A DNA stretch of 64,000 bases, taken from NCBI GenBank assembly GCA_030386875.1, contig CM059576.1:16062058-16126057 (forward strand), written 5' to 3'. Positions 1-12,682 of the stretch are shown piece after piece. Source of the DNA: Morinoia aosen. Lineage: Eukaryota > Arthropoda > Malacostraca > Amphipoda > Talitridae. The stretch's first letter is position 1; each line of letters begins with the position of its first letter. The position numbers and the translations under genes are program-made. The notes under the pieces were generated by a model, which searched no databases, was not told the origin of the DNA, and saw nothing but the letters and a program-made list of their open reading frames with translations.

Positions 1-316
1 CTCGAGAATAATGGAGTGTGCAGTAAGACTATTTTCTGGAACCAAAGTAAAACATCGCTCAGCAGTTAATGAAATGGTTTGGCAATAAATTGAGCTAATC
101 TAGATGCTTTAAATTATTCATCAAGCAATTGGAATAGAATTAAATCCGCTGAATAACGAGTTTTGTCAATTATGTCAGAAATGCGCAAAACAATAAGAGG
201 TGAAAGCAGTAATAATGATTTAAATGTCACAAAACAGTGGCCAAGAACAGGTAAAAACAAACTACATATGAATAAGTTCAATTTTTCTGTGGAATGATAA
301 ATACTCTACTGAAATC

Positions 317-487
317 AAACGAAAGCATTCATGAATAAAGTGAGTAATTAATTGGAAGCATTCATGAGAAGGGAAAGTAACCAATCGGAATCATTCACGA
401 GGAGAGTAAGCAATCCACAGGAAGCACTCAAGAAAAGTGTAAGCAACCAATTATAAGCACTCAATAGAAGAGTAAGCAGCCAATTGC
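317..487. repeat. 33-bp tandem repeat, about five copies
   Basis: Successive units share the pattern AATTGGAAGCATTCATGAGA followed by a purine-rich stretch and GTAACC or GTAAGCA. The spacing is 33 bp and the units have diverged. The array runs into the 3' part of the minus-strand exon at 451-614, so the last codons of that exon are repeat-derived or the exon ends before the array. Confidence 0.75.
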
Positions 488-614
488 AGCACCTGGGGTT
501 CCTGATGCCAGTCAATGGGCTCGTCTTTTACAGTAACAGCCTCCAGCTCAGTGTCATGCACTTCATTTTTGATGTAAATTTCTTCTAGATGGCTCCTAGA
601 GCTCGGCCCATCAC
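451..614 (-). CDS. Exon 2 of a minus-strand host gene with SUMO-type motifs (unidentified)
   Basis: On the minus strand a pyrimidine-rich stretch ending in TTGCAG is followed at 614 by an open frame of 54 codons to a TAA at 453-451. The protein is acidic and contains YIKNEVHD and TVKDEPIDW, two copies of the psi-K-x-E sumoylation consensus. The exon starts with two bases that complete a codon begun by the single G left at the end of the exon at 15061-15172, so the phases agree (TTQ joined to GDGPSS). Such lysine/glutamate motifs followed by DEPIDW are common in N-terminal parts of insect zinc-finger and other transcription regulators, but no zinc finger is visible here and the family is not identified. 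A possible donor (CAG followed by GTGCTG) at 493/492 would end the exon before the 33-bp repeat and carry the protein beyond the window. The intron to exon 1 would be 14.4 kb and hold the large hAT element. Confidence 0.6.
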
Positions 615-1751
615 CTGCAAGTGACACAAGCTCATTGAAAAAAATTGCATATGAGTAACAAATCTAGTAACAGCTTTTTACGTGTTAAAATACAAAGGTA
701 ATTTCATGATTTGACAATGCCTACAATTTGGTTAATAATTTAATACATGGAAACGAACAATTTAGAAAATTTAAAAAAATCTAGTTATAATTATAGCAGG
801 CAACACAATGCAACCCTTCCAACTAAATAGTTAATACTCCAAAAGCTTAGGAGATTAAATGAGCTTAATCATATTCTAGGTTACACCAACAAATTTAAAT
901 GACACTATTGAGCAAGAAACAAAGTCTTCAGAATAAATAGTAGTTACAGTTCATAATAAACTAGCAATTCTAATAAAAATTAGCATTAAAAAATGTACTT
1001 TGCACTTCACTATAATTCTGAAGGACATCAAGCAAGTTTGAATTAAAAAGTAATGTAAACCAATTTTCATAACATTCATGAGACAATTAAAATAGAATGA
1101 AATCCAGTTAGTGACATCTTTTCTCAATTATGACACCATTTCTCAACCTTGAGGGAGGAAGTTTCACACTGAAGACAAAGACCAAAACTCAACACAACTC
1201 CTTATACCATGGAAGTACTAATCTTTACCACAGCTTTTTGAATGTTTTCAACTTGAATTAGATGCAAGTTTAGGCTTACTTATCCACAACTCAGGTGTTC
1301 TAAAGATAAGAAGCAGGAAAGCACCATTTAGTATGGTATTGAGGAAATGGGGAATCTATGTACAAGGTACATAGAAACAGTAAGTCGAGAAAGTAGTTCA
1401 TAAGACAAGATGAAATGACACAGTAAATAATGAATACTAAAAAACTGGACTTCAGCAAAGCACAAAAAAATGGTCCATAACAAAACAAAAAATGTATTCT
1501 ATTTCAAAAAAGCCCTACCTACTTTAGTGCAGCACTTCATATGTTTCCCCTTGGGAGTGCTTGTTCCCATAGAAATAATAGATGTATCCCCATGAGGGGG
1601 TGACAGTTCTTAAATACACAACATTACACTCATAGCATGGTTCAGCAGATAAATAGAATATCAGTGAGATAAGGTTTACTCTGAGAGTATTTCTTATAAA
1701 AATCCATGGTGTGATGCTCAGGCGGCAGAAGTGATGCAAAAAAAAATTATT
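615..1751. other. Intron, no gene seen
   Basis: AT-rich sequence without a convincing exon, RNA gene or transposon end. The short open frames on the minus strand at 1300-1740 have no protein-like composition or splice borders. Confidence 0.5.
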
Positions 1752-1979
1752 TTAACACGTTTCCTGCAAATGGACCCACCGGTGGTCACTTAGGTGATTT
1801 TCGTAGTGCTGCTGACTGACCTGCAGTCACTTATTCATTTCTTATTAATACTTAACGAAATCTAATTGAAGGTCCGATCCAGTTAATATTTGCTATTTTT
1901 AAAGTTGATTACCACAATTGACTTTAAATTTGAATTGAATATTGAACTTCAGTTTAACCCTCCGCAGTTAACGTGTTAA
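1752..1979. mobile_element. TTAA-flanked MITE, copy 1 (piggyBac-like)
   Basis: A 228-bp unit bounded by TTAA on both sides with inverted ends CACGTT and AACGTG. Related copies lie at 19916-20143 (same orientation) and 57020-57253 (inverted). Shared internal blocks include the ACCCACYGGTGG region near one end and GAACTTCAGTTTAACCC near the other. TTAA flanks are typical of piggyBac-type integration. It encodes no protein. Confidence 0.8.
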
Positions 1980-2138
1980 TGGCAGTTTTTTGCAAAAAAA
2001 AGTTTTTCATGTGTTTATTCTTTTTTTTGTACACATTCAAATTTGATAAGTATATAACAATCAGCTATAGTACATACATTAAGCACTGAATTCTGACTCC
2101 ATCATTCTAAGTTCTGTGGTTCCTGCTGTTCCTCTGAG

Positions 2139-2410
2139 CAGGGTTGCGGAGTCGGTGGAATAAATTTGCGACTCCAACTCCGACTCCACCTTTCCAGATT
2201 TTGGCGACTCCGACTCCACCTTTTCAGAATTTGGCGACTCCGACTCCAACTCCACCTTTTCAGAATTTGGCGACTCCGACTCCACCTTTTCAGAATTTGG
2301 CGACTCCGACTCCGACTCCATTTCTCCAGAATTTGGCGACTCCAACACCGACTCCGCCTATTCACAATTTTGTGACTCCAACTTCACCTATTCATAATTT
2401 ATAAGATGAA
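2139..2410. repeat. Left subterminal GACTCC array of the hAT-like element
   Basis: After the terminal repeat come about seven units of 30-36 bp. Each starts GCGACTCC, has one to three GACTCC hexamers and ends in a CAGAATTTG-like spacer. The hexamer is the complement of the GGAGTC in the terminal repeat itself. Apparent open frames on both strands here are translations of the repeat. Confidence 0.85.
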
Positions 2411-2674
2411 TATTTTATTTCTTAACTAGTGTACACAGACCGTAAAAAATGACAAAATTCAATACCTTTCTTCAACAAATTTTCGTTCGAGTGGAGTTTC
2501 CATGCTTTCAGCTTATTCCAAAGGTAACTTAATTTTCTTATAAGAGTAATAAACACTCAGAACACAGCATTTTTGAGCCGCAAGAGAAGTAGTTATAGCC
2601 AGTCGTGTCGTATGCAAGATACAGAAATTCAGCATTACTGAAAGCAACTGCGAACTTGTGTATGTATATTGTAA

Positions 2675-2707
2675 CTAGGCAAGTCGGACAACCCGATACT
2701 CGGGTTG
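2675..2707 (-). other. Helitron 3' terminal hairpin and CTAG end
   Basis: CAACCCGA and TCGGGTTG form an 8-bp perfect stem with a 3-nt loop at 2689-2707. On the minus strand this hairpin precedes the terminal CTAG by ten bases. It is the classical Helitron terminator structure. Confidence 0.8.
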
Positions 2708-2808
2708 AACCGGTAATCAAGAAACGCGTTGTTAATCATTTGCGTGATTAAAAGTGGTTATGCACGCAAGAACAGTACTCAAAATTTATTTGGAAAAGTA
2801 AAATCGAA

Positions 2809-5800
2809 TCAAAGTATTTCTTTATAAACTACATTTCTGGTGTACACTCCTTCTTTGCCTTCAAATTTTCCTTGCTGTGGACCATCAGTCACTTGAACTT
2901 TGATTGACGCCATATTTCGTACTCGCGAAAAACTGACATAAAGTTGTCCATGTCCAAAGACGGGTTCTGGTAAGTAGAGACCAACGCGACCCAATGTCTG
3001 TCCTTGACTCATGTTTATGGTCATTGCAAAAGAAATTCGAACGGGAAACTCGTCTTTTGAGAACAAAAGGTAAACCACTGTCTGAAGGTGCCAGCTCGAT
3101 TCTCGGTAACAAAATTCGTTGTCCCTTTGCTTCACCAGTTATCACTTGAAGGTCGATAGAATTCTCGAGTAAAACGCGCACAATCAATCTTGTACCTTTT
3201 ACTAAACCTTCCTTAGAATTCATGTTCCTCAACAGCATGACGATAGCTCCAACTTTCAACGTGAGCTTGTGGGGTGGCATACCACTTGGAGTCTGTTCGT
3301 TGAGGAAATTTATTTGGAAATTGAGGTGGTCTTCAGGATCGTCGCTGACTATCGAGTCAACACTGAGATAAGTCTTCTCGGTGCTGTTGATCTTGGCTAA
3401 AACAGTACCATTAACCTCGTTGCAGTGCTCATTTTTTGGACATAAAACGGCACGCATACTCATTGCTTCCAAGTTTTCCGGAGTGATGTCCGAGTCGAAT
3501 ACCCAGTCTACTACATTGCCATTGCAAACACATTCATCAGGTAGTCGTATCACGTCTTCGTAAATATCTGGATGAGTCTGTTCAGTGCCATGTCCAATAC
3601 GCAGTAAAAACTCGCCGAAATCTAATTCTCCTGGTCCAGCTCTCATATTTCTGGTGAGGTTGAGCTTTTCAATTGACCTCCAGAGACTGCATTTAGGAAG
3701 AGATATTCGGACTATTTCATGCCTTGTTGCTTTTGGGACTACAGGGAGACATTGTGAGAAGTCACCGCCAAACACAACCGTCTTGTTTCCAAATGGTTTA
3801 TCATCGCATGTTACGTCTCTAAGAATGCGATCAAAACATCTCACGACATGGCCACTAATCATGCTTGCTTCGTCCCAAATAATCAATTGAGCAGAGCGAA
3901 TAGCGTCAGCCAATCGAGACCTTGGTGTGATACGACAGATGGATGTCTCATTGATCGGAATGGGCAACTTGAATCTGATGTGGGCTGTTCGGCAACCTTT
4001 AATTAATGTTGCAGCGATGCCAGTACTTGCGACGGCAATACATGATACATTCCTGCCACGTAAACTATGCAGCATTTTTTCATAGAGGAACGTCTTCCCA
4101 GATCCTGCTGCACCATTGATGAAGAAAGCTTTTTGGATATTTTGGGCGTTCATACTGCTTAAAATCTGGTTGAATACAGTCTGCTGTTTGTCATTAAGTT
4201 GAGCTGACATTAGATCCGCTATTCGAGTTTCTTCAATGGCATCATAAATCATGTCATCAACTGCTGGCGTTGTGTGTATGGGCTCAGGCAATCCAAACTG
4301 AGTGCAGGTCAAGTTGTTAGCAACCAGAATTTCTTGAATCTCGATTAAAGCTGAGTTTATGCTTTCTTCCTCTGTTTCTGATCGACGGAAATCTTCTATC
4401 AGATGTGTTTTGAATTCTTCAAATAACTGTAAAGGTTCACAGGGTTCGCAGTAACATAAGATGAAAGCATATAATTGGCGTAACTGTCTTGGCATTTGAA
4501 AGTTCACAGCCTCTTCAAGGCAGGTCCGCCATTCAAGATCATCTCCAACCAACTGGAGGGCACGGGCCGCATCTTTAAAGGAATCGTGTAGAATGCCGTT
4601 GATAGTTCTCAAATCGACAAACGACGTGGGACCTCGAACGTGGTTCAGCAAAAGCCTCAGGTAGAAGAGTTCTTCATTGCGCGGATTGACAGTGTATATG
4701 CGACCGATAGCCTTCTCTCCAGCGGCCATCCTCTGTCTTTTGATCCATTTCTTATTGAAGTATCTGTATTTTTCTGGTATTTCTTTGTACAGAAATTCCC
4801 TTGCATATTCATCTGACTGATTCAACTTGAAAAACTCCGTGAGGGTGGATTTCTGGCAAGCCTCGTTGAGTAATGCACGGTCTTCTTCGCCATCGACGAA
4901 CACAACAGCTTGTTCGTTCGGTAGGTGAATCGCTAAGCGTACGATTGTGTGGGACATGCAGTGCCATTCGAATTCAAATATTCGCCAGAAAGCTTGTTGT
5001 GTGTGGCATATGTACACAGTATTTGCGTAATGCTCAACTTCGTTGTACACAGCTTCTGGTCCTCGGCTTGTAACAACTATTTTAACTTGTGCTAAATCTC
5101 TTGGACCTTTGTTCACGTATTTGTGTAGATACTTCACACTTTTAACAGTAGTGCACAGCTCAACGTTTATGTGGCACTGGAACTTCTTCAGTAAGAATGG
5201 GTTTGTTGGAACCACAAATCGGTTATCAAGCTCTTTCGGATTGTTTGCTGAACCAACCACAACACTCCGCCCGTTATTACGTCGACGATATCTTGGATAA
5301 CCATTGACATTTGCGACTGTTTCTTCTTGGAAGTCTTTCGGGAATTCTTTAGTACATTTGCCGTCAGCCATACAAACGTTGTTCGGATTCTGTACGCCAC
5401 ATGGACCATGCATCATGTTCTTCCTGATCAACGCGTAGAGCACGGGATCTTCTTCAGGATCAGGTATTTCCGCTGTGATTACTTTATTTCTTCAGGTGTA
5501 CGGGGTACGTCTTCTTCGTACATCGTGAACAGGCAGTGCGCGTGTGGTGGGCCTCGTTTCTGGAACTCAATGACATATAAGTAACACTTTACACGACCAA
5601 ATATTTCTTTCTTCAGCATGAGGTCCATCAGTTCCTTTACTTGGAGATGGAATACACGAACGATTAGATCTCCACGATGTTCTGGTTTCTGATAAGCTGG
5701 TATATTCTCGGTTATCGCACGACATTTGACGTTCATCGTCATCGTGATGAAGTAAGTCGGTTTGCCGAAGCGGGTTACTAAAGCCATACCATCTTGATAT

Positions 5801-7106
5801 TTCTGCTGGACATTCCTGGCTGAAAACGGGTGTGTAGAAGGTAATATCACTTTTGTACCGATTGGGCATCGGGTGCCATTTGGAAGTAATTGCGCTGCCT
5901 CATTCGCAATATGATCTGTTAGTCCAGCATAGGTGTCAACTCGGAGTTGAGCTTGATTCCGTTTGATGAAGTCGAGTCTTGTTCCATCAATCCGAGTAAA
6001 AACGTCCGCCGGATGTTGTTGGCTGAGTTTACCGAGACTGTGAACTAAACTGAAATTCCCAGTGATTCTGAAACGTTGTTTGGCGAACTCAAGCATCGTA
6101 ACTTTAGTCCTCGTCCTGGCTGCCGTGTTAGAATGCTGCAGGTTTGGTGACCAGCCTAAATCACCTTTGGGGAACATGATCGGATAGACCATTGGATCTA
6201 AATTGGGATTCAATATTGATATAGTCGATAGTCCAGATTGTCTTGAATAGATCTTTATGTCGCGATCGTCACCAGGGGCCCTGCCATCGTCACTGTCAAC
6301 GAACACAACTGCGACTTCTGCAACTCGAGCGTTGTTGTATCTACGCTGGTCTAAGTTACAATCTTCTACGATATATGCATACGGACGTTGAGTGGCTGTC
6401 TGCCGTCTTGCAAAGCTAGCGCGTTCTCTTCATCTTCTACTTCTTTCATGGTCTTGAAAGCAGCCACGTAAGGATTTTAAGCAGCAAGGTAATTGCTGAT
6501 TGATCTTAGTAATGCAGCATCAATGTTCCTGTTTTCCGTCCGATTCAGTCTGTGTTCATTCGCTGTCTCAGTATCTAGAACATACAATTGGGCGTAGCTG
6601 GGTTGTCGGCCGTCAGGTGGATGTAAAGAGCAGCTCTTTTGCGATACTTGTCCATGAATCTTGAAACAATAAGGCCCACGGCCTTGAATTTGCTCGATTT
6701 TTGCACCAAAAGATGCAAATCCCATACTGTTATTAATTTGCCGTATGTTGTCCAAGAAGTTGTTCCGGATACGTGTATTGCCAGTGAGTATTTGCTCGAA
6801 AAACTGTGGACACTGAAGAGCTGGAAGAACAACTTTCCCACCCGAACAACAGATTGAGAAGTGGTTGCCGACTTTTTCGCCTGTGAAATTCAAGGCGTCA
6901 CAGCTTTGACAGAGAAAATCAGGGTTACCAGGGTCCCATAAAGCTATTTCTTGAGCGATAGCAGATGACGCTATCAGCCGCATGGTTATAACTTGACCTC
7001 GATTAGAGTTTGCTTCTCTTTGGGCAGTAGCTCGATTTCTATCAGTTGCCCTCTCTCGTCGTCCATTAAGAGTTCCTCTTCCACCTCGCGGCCGTCCTCG
7101 TGGCAT
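2809..7106 (-). pseudogene. Helitron Rep/Pif1-helicase protein, broken by three frameshifts and one stop
   Basis: Reading from 7106 the protein begins MPRGRPRGGRG, a basic N-terminus, followed by a Cys/His zinc-binding stretch (FLCQSCDALN and HFSICC) to 6480. An in-frame TAA at 6479-6477 and a frameshift near 6410 lead into the Rep domain at 6306-5479. That domain has DPMVYPIMFPKGD, PTYFITMTMN and the HUH motif GPPHAHCLF. A frameshift near 5480 leads to the main frame, with the catalytic tyrosine motif YLHKYVNKG (about 5135-5109). The Pif1-type helicase follows: Walker A FFINGAAGSGKTFLY (about 4127-4083), Walker B LIIWDEASMI and GGDFSQCLPVV. A last frameshift near 3055 shifts the C-terminal TINMSQGQTLGRVG and YVSFSRVR motifs. 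In intact Helitrons this protein nicks and unwinds DNA for rolling-circle transposition. Motifs are well kept but the copy is inactive. Confidence 0.9.
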
Positions 7107-7438
7107 TCTTGTAAAATAATATAGTTTTTGATGCAGTAGTTTGAAAGTTACGTTTGACACCGAGATGGGTATGACCGAGTGAGTACAAACTCAGCTTGAC
7201 GTTGCTTAACTTTGCAGATATGACGAATATAGTATGTCTAAACGATAAATATATGAATTTCCATTAATAACTGAATTTTCAAAATTTCCGCACAATTTTG
7301 CAATTTTCTTCAATAAAATAGAGATGGCGCCATCGTCGCCAAAAAATATGTATACTCCATTTTGTTTTTTTCAATTTTAGGTAATTAATTAAATCACCTT
7401 AAATTACGAGCTAAAAGCTCAATAATGTGTATAAGGGA

Positions 7439-8185
7439 TTATCACAATCTGATCACCACACATTCGTATCCATCATGCAAATATATTTCAGTCGAAAATC
7501 GTCCCATAAATTGTCCAAATCAACCAAATTTAGCGCAATCAATCAACCAGCACGTTTACGGCAAAACATGTGCATAAAAAACTGAGGAGACGCACCCTTG
7601 ACTTGTTTTTTTTTGCCATTCAGTTTTAATGGCAATTTTTAATCACAATTTGTAGTCGCCGTGGTCAATATTTTTCAAATCTGATAATTTTCTGCAAATA
7701 AAGACACCAGTGGCTTCAATTTAATACCTCACTTGACCATATAGACTCAGCCAATTTTCTAAACGGACTCGGACAAATTTTGAGTTACTGAATTAAGTAT
7801 ATAGATATGCAATACAGTATATTGTAATATACAATACAGCATATTTCAATATGCAATACCCCGCCGAACTCGGTATTCACGATACAAACTTGAGTATATA
7901 AGGCTCTGGATCGCTCTAATTGTGATGAAAGTGACTTATTACAGGGCTATTGCACAACGAAAATGAGTGTATTAATTGACCGTGAACTGGAACCAAGACC
8001 GCCAGTGCTATTTTTTTCCTATCAATTATTCTTAACAGCGTGACACAAAACGTATAAATAAACACACGACACTCATTCTTAGTAGTAAACGGTTGCAGGT
8101 GTTGAAACCTGTGCATATGTTCATTATATTCTTTATTAGCGAACAACTTTTAAATTGACTACAGATTGTAAAATAATCAAGATAC
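7439..8185. other. Interior of the hAT-like element, no gene
   Basis: No coding sequence is supported. A short AT-rich palindromic patch with repeated ATATGCAATAC and GTATATTGTAATATAC lies at 7795-7862. It could belong to the internal hAT sequence or to an older insertion. Confidence 0.4.
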
Positions 8186-10722
8186 TAGTGTACATGATTG
8201 GTCAAAAATGACGGGATCCAATGGTATCGTTTTAAAAAAATCTCAAGATAAAAATGGCAAACAAATATATCCATTGTAATAGTACCTGCGATTAAAATAC
8301 AGCATTCTCGTACTTGTGCACTGGTAAAACTCGAATCACAGATACGGTCATTAAGCATCTTTAAAAACGTCACAAACGCACACAACAACCAAGCAAATTG
8401 TATAACATAATACCTACCTGAATTGTAATTTAAATTATTGTTCGCAAGAGGTTTTCAAAAAATTTGCCATACCTTTTAAGCATTTAAATGCCTTTGAAAT
8501 TTAAATGCAATGAGTCACATTTTCTTGACAGTTGATTCGATTTTCACGCAATGTTTTTTACTTATAAACATAAGTGAGCAGATGCCAGGTTTTTCATATT
8601 TCGATGGTATTTATGATACTGTCCAAGCAAGCAGATTCCCATTGTAATGAGATAGGGGAAATTACACACGAGAACATATACTTATCATTGACGGACACCT
8701 GGCTTTTTATTATACCGGGTGTCCTATAAAAATGTCCCCGCTTTTTAATAAATTACTTCTCAGCTTTAAATTAACATATTTTAATTGCCTTTTTTCACAA
8801 TGTAGTAAATTTTGTTTCCTTTTCGAATAATTTAAATTTTTGAAAATCGGTTGAATAACCACTGTACAATGTCCAATTTACTGAAACGAGCAGAAAAATT
8901 AATTGTTCAGAGGAAAAGTTTTTAAAACAATATTGATATTTTTCCTTATTTTGTAGTTTCCATAAAACTGAACACACAAAAATTTTAAGGAGTAACGAAT
9001 CATTACCTTATATAACGTTTAAATAAATGAGGTAATTTTAGTATCCAACGACATACCCTCCATTGCTCTCAAGGCAAGTATTGCTTCTAGCCACCATTGA
9101 GCGAAGAGTTTTACCCATTATTCCACCGTTTTTTATCAGTCCTTGAAACACTATTATTGAGAACACTTGAAACTTGCAACCTCTCAGAGGGTTTAAATAC
9201 TTAGTTGTATGTACGATACATCGTTATGAAATTATTCTTAACAGTAGGTATTGAGGAATGAAGAAGAACACCAGTGTTGTTTTTAAAACTTTCCCTTTGA
9301 ACAATTTTTCTACCCCTTTCAGTAAATCGATCGTCTTAAAGTTTATTCAACTGATTTTCAAAAACTTAAATTATTTCAAAAGGAAACAAAATTGACTAAA
9401 TTATAAATAAAAGACAATTAAAATATGTTAATTTAAAGCGGAGATATTATCAATTAAAAAGTCCGGGACATTTTTGTGGGACACCCGGTATAGTATTGAT
9501 TGTTCTTATACAATAAATGGTCAAGTGTCTCCTTTGAACAAATTAATAAATAGGTTTAGTTATTTCGTGAGCGTAATCTCTCCTATGTTAATACAATGGA
9601 GTTTTAGGATTTAAAACTTAAGGGCAACTGCTCGAACATTTATTTCAAATACAGAAGAACTTCAAGGGAACAACAGCAAGTCGTTTCTCTTTTCTCCTGC
9701 ACAAAAAGAGAAACCGTACCCAAGTTAGGCAGATCTTGATTCCAACAGTACGCTCAGCAGCGTCCTCTGTAATATTTTTATTATTAAATTCCTTTAAAAT
9801 AGAGACCGAAGATCTTCTTTAACGTAAGGTTAGTTTTTAAAACGATACTCGCTAAAAATAGAAGACACCCAATGGACGCGGCCGGTCATCAGTACTGTAC
9901 TCCGGTAGGGAATTTTAGAGGCGTTCTGAGTAGAGAGATACAGAGTTTTAAGATGTCTGGTCGCCGACTAGGTGAATATCGTATCTTATTGCAAGATTGC
10001 ATATAGCACTAAGATTTTAACAATTATTTGACAATTAATTACCTTCAATAACAAGTGTCTATTCATGAGGCTGCAAAAGCCGGGTCGAGGAGTTCAAGTT
10101 GCAGAAAGAGACTAGTTTTTACGCAAGAGAAATAAGTTAGAGGTACCAGACCCACTTTTATTAAAAGGACGACGTGCTGCCCAAGCAGAGCAAGCTCAAA
10201 GATAATTTAATGAGTGAACGCCAAAGCGTAACAAGTAATTTTAATTAAAGCTATTTAAGGTTAATGCAGGTCTGCTAGAACCGAAAACGTGCTTAATTAT
10301 AGAAAGTTAAATTTAAACACAAAAATCGATAAGAAAAGATGCTGCTGCAAAACAAAAAACAACGAACAAAAAGATCTCATTTCATCAGTTTCAAATTTTT
10401 GTCTGTGAACTAAGAGAGGCCAACTGAAGAAAACTTTTTCTTCCACAAAGCCGCCATCAGAAATACGGAAAATATTCAACAGGAAATTTCATTGAACAAA
10501 CAAAATTGGCTGTTCGTCTTTGTTGGTTGATCTGTCTCCCTTTCACGCCCTAAAAGATGCTTAACTACTGTATCTGTGATGCGAGTTTCACAAGTGCACA
10601 AGTATTAGAATATTTTAATCGCGGGTGCTATTAGGATGGAAATATATCTTTATGGTCCACATCTGAAAGATTTCTTTACAGACAATATCGAATCCAGTCA
10701 TTTATGACGAGTCGTGTACACA
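8186..10722. mobile_element. Inverted-repeat element inside the hAT-like element
   Basis: The outer parts, 8186 to about 8400 and about 10520-10722, are inverted copies of each other. Both carry a GTATCTGTGAT/ATCACAGATAC block and a TCAAAAATGACGGGATCC-like terminus. The same repeat is found at 29690-30172 and 33393-34130 and as pieces near 13395-13880. No transposase is readable in the interior. A TA-flanked MITE (8715-9488) has inserted into it. Confidence 0.6.
8715..9488. mobile_element. TA-flanked MITE with long inverted ends (Tc1/mariner type)
   Basis: Both ends are CCGGGTGTCC flanked by TA (8713-8714 and 9489-9490). The inverted similarity continues inward for about 80 bp through ATGTCCC and a TTTAAATTAACATATTTTAATTG block. 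TA duplication and a GGGTGTCC start are typical of mariner-derived MITEs. No transposase is recognisable in the 774 bp. Confidence 0.8.
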
Positions 10723-12660
10723 ATTATGTATACTGAGTGTTTCAGAACACGAGGTACAAAATTGCACATCAAGTAGAAAATGGCCAAATGACAACTTTTT
10801 GTCCTATGAAATTTTCCCCCAAAAAATCGGGGTTGGGAGGTATTAGGTGTTAATTGTTTTTAAGGTTGAAATTTAATGGCACAATTACTCGCGATATTGA
10901 TTCTGAATTTACTTTACAAAAATTGTTCTTCACCCTCTAAAACAATAAACTGCTAATATCTCAATGTCTCTTCGGAAAATTTTATAGAAGAAAAAGTTTT
11001 TATTTGGATATCTTCTAGTTGGTGTGCAATTTTTTGCCTCTTATTCTGAATCTGAAACACCCTCTACATTACTGACAAGTGTTTTCTGAGTAGGTAATGT
11101 AGGCATTGTCTACACTGAGAAGCATAGATATGTATCAACAGTTTTTTATTACTAAGTATGCACTAATTCATTGAAATTATAATAGTTAATTCAATGACTA
11201 TGCTTCAAATCCCCAAAATTATGTATACGTGTAGATAAGGTAGGCCAGATTTGCACACTGCCTTTTCTTCTCTGTACCTACACTATGCAGGGTAACAATG
11301 CAGAAAAGGTGTCATATTATTGCTCAACTCTCTTACATTTCGGCTATATATAATAAGCAAAAGTTGTTCTGCTTTCATCGCAGGGTTCTGACGTTTTCGG
11401 AGCGTTTTTTTACGAATAAAAGTCACTTCTAGCTTCTTTGCGTGTAATATGATACTAACTCTTATTTTGGTCTAACTTTTTACTTTGTATTGGACACTTT
11501 GTTATTTTAATAAACGCCCAGGTTCTTCTCATTTCGTGTTTTTTGGAGCAATTTGAAACGTTTCCAGCAAGAGAATTTGTACTATCGCATAAATGCAAAA
11601 ACCGTTGCAGCTGAGATAGTGCATTGTTTTCACTTACAATGTGTGTGTGACTGTAAGTGAAGTTTTTGCTGGTGTGTGTGTAATTATTTTCATTGCAGCT
11701 TGTTTACATCATATTTTAATTTTTTTCAAGTGTCTCAATGCCGATATAGATAACCTTACAACATTTACAAATCTTCCTTGACAAGAAGTAATTAATTATA
11801 TAATGCTACAAAACGAATACTATTTCAGTTTTTAAAAATGTATCAAGATAATTATAAAATTCTCCATTTCAGCGTATACTTGCTTAGAAACTGGGGAGTG
11901 ATACGAAGATAAAAATTAAACATGATGATGATATAGTGAAATACAATATAACTCTGAAAGAACCAAATTACATTCAAGGAATAACTTGAGAAATGAGCAG
12001 AAATTTTTATTATTAATACATGTTAACTTGACTTGAAAACACGGAATCCATATCAATTTTGATAACATGACTTGAAAACTAGAAGTCTTTGTGCACTAGA
12101 CCATAGCTTCAGGTTTCGGCAAGGACTACTCATTGGCAATGAATCATATCCTAAAGACTAGAAATGTTTATGATCATTATCAATCAATGCATCATTTTGA
12201 GCATACAGAGTTACCACTCTTTATGTGAGTACAATGTATTGCACCAGCTGAAATGTTCTACAAGTAACTTGCAACACATTTAATACTATTTTCCAGTTCC
12301 TATGTATTAATTGAAGGAAAAATGAACAAAACAGAAATATACAGAATGAATTTGCGATGCTTTCAATTACTAATTCCTGCTTTTAACTACAAAATATACA
12401 TCAATGCTGGGTACAAAAATTATATTCCGCACTCATAGGTTTCTCATATATATCTGTGCAAACCCTCAATGACTAGATAACATGACGGTATTAGGTGATA
12501 GGAATAAATACGCTGTTTCATACTTAGAACAAAACAATCAACAAAAACATTGCGTATTTTTTAGATTTTTCAGCAAAGCATTCTAACTCTGTTTTGGTTT
12601 ACTTTTAGTTTTAAAGAATTATAAATAATTTTTAGCAAAAATTAGAATTGAAGACACCAA
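9491..12660. other. Remaining interior of the hAT-like element
   Basis: Outside the inverted-repeat arm at 10520-10722, I see no gene, RNA gene or further element boundary. The sequence is AT-rich with poly-T runs. Confidence 0.4.
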
Positions 12661-12682
12661 AAAAGAGCGAATCCAACCACGA

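Larger units (their letters stand above)
2675..7438 (-). mobile_element. Helitron
   Basis: The 3' end on the minus strand is well marked: a 19-nt hairpin (2689-2707), ten bases, then CTAG at 2678-2675 followed by T, as expected for a Helitron ending in CTRR between A and T. The 5' end is less certain. On the minus strand a TCCCTTATAC start preceded by A at 7439 fits the TC rule and gives a 4764-bp element. It encodes a decayed Rep/helicase. There are no terminal inverted repeats or target duplication, as usual for rolling-circle elements. Confidence 0.75.

Noticed and set aside
2079..2404. Four overlapping ORFs rich in Ser/Glu or Pro/Thr
   Set aside because: They are translations of the GACTCC subterminal array, with no start context or homology.
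9930..10010. Short frame MSGRRLGEYRILLQDCI
   Set aside because: Seventeen codons with no splice support inside an element interior.
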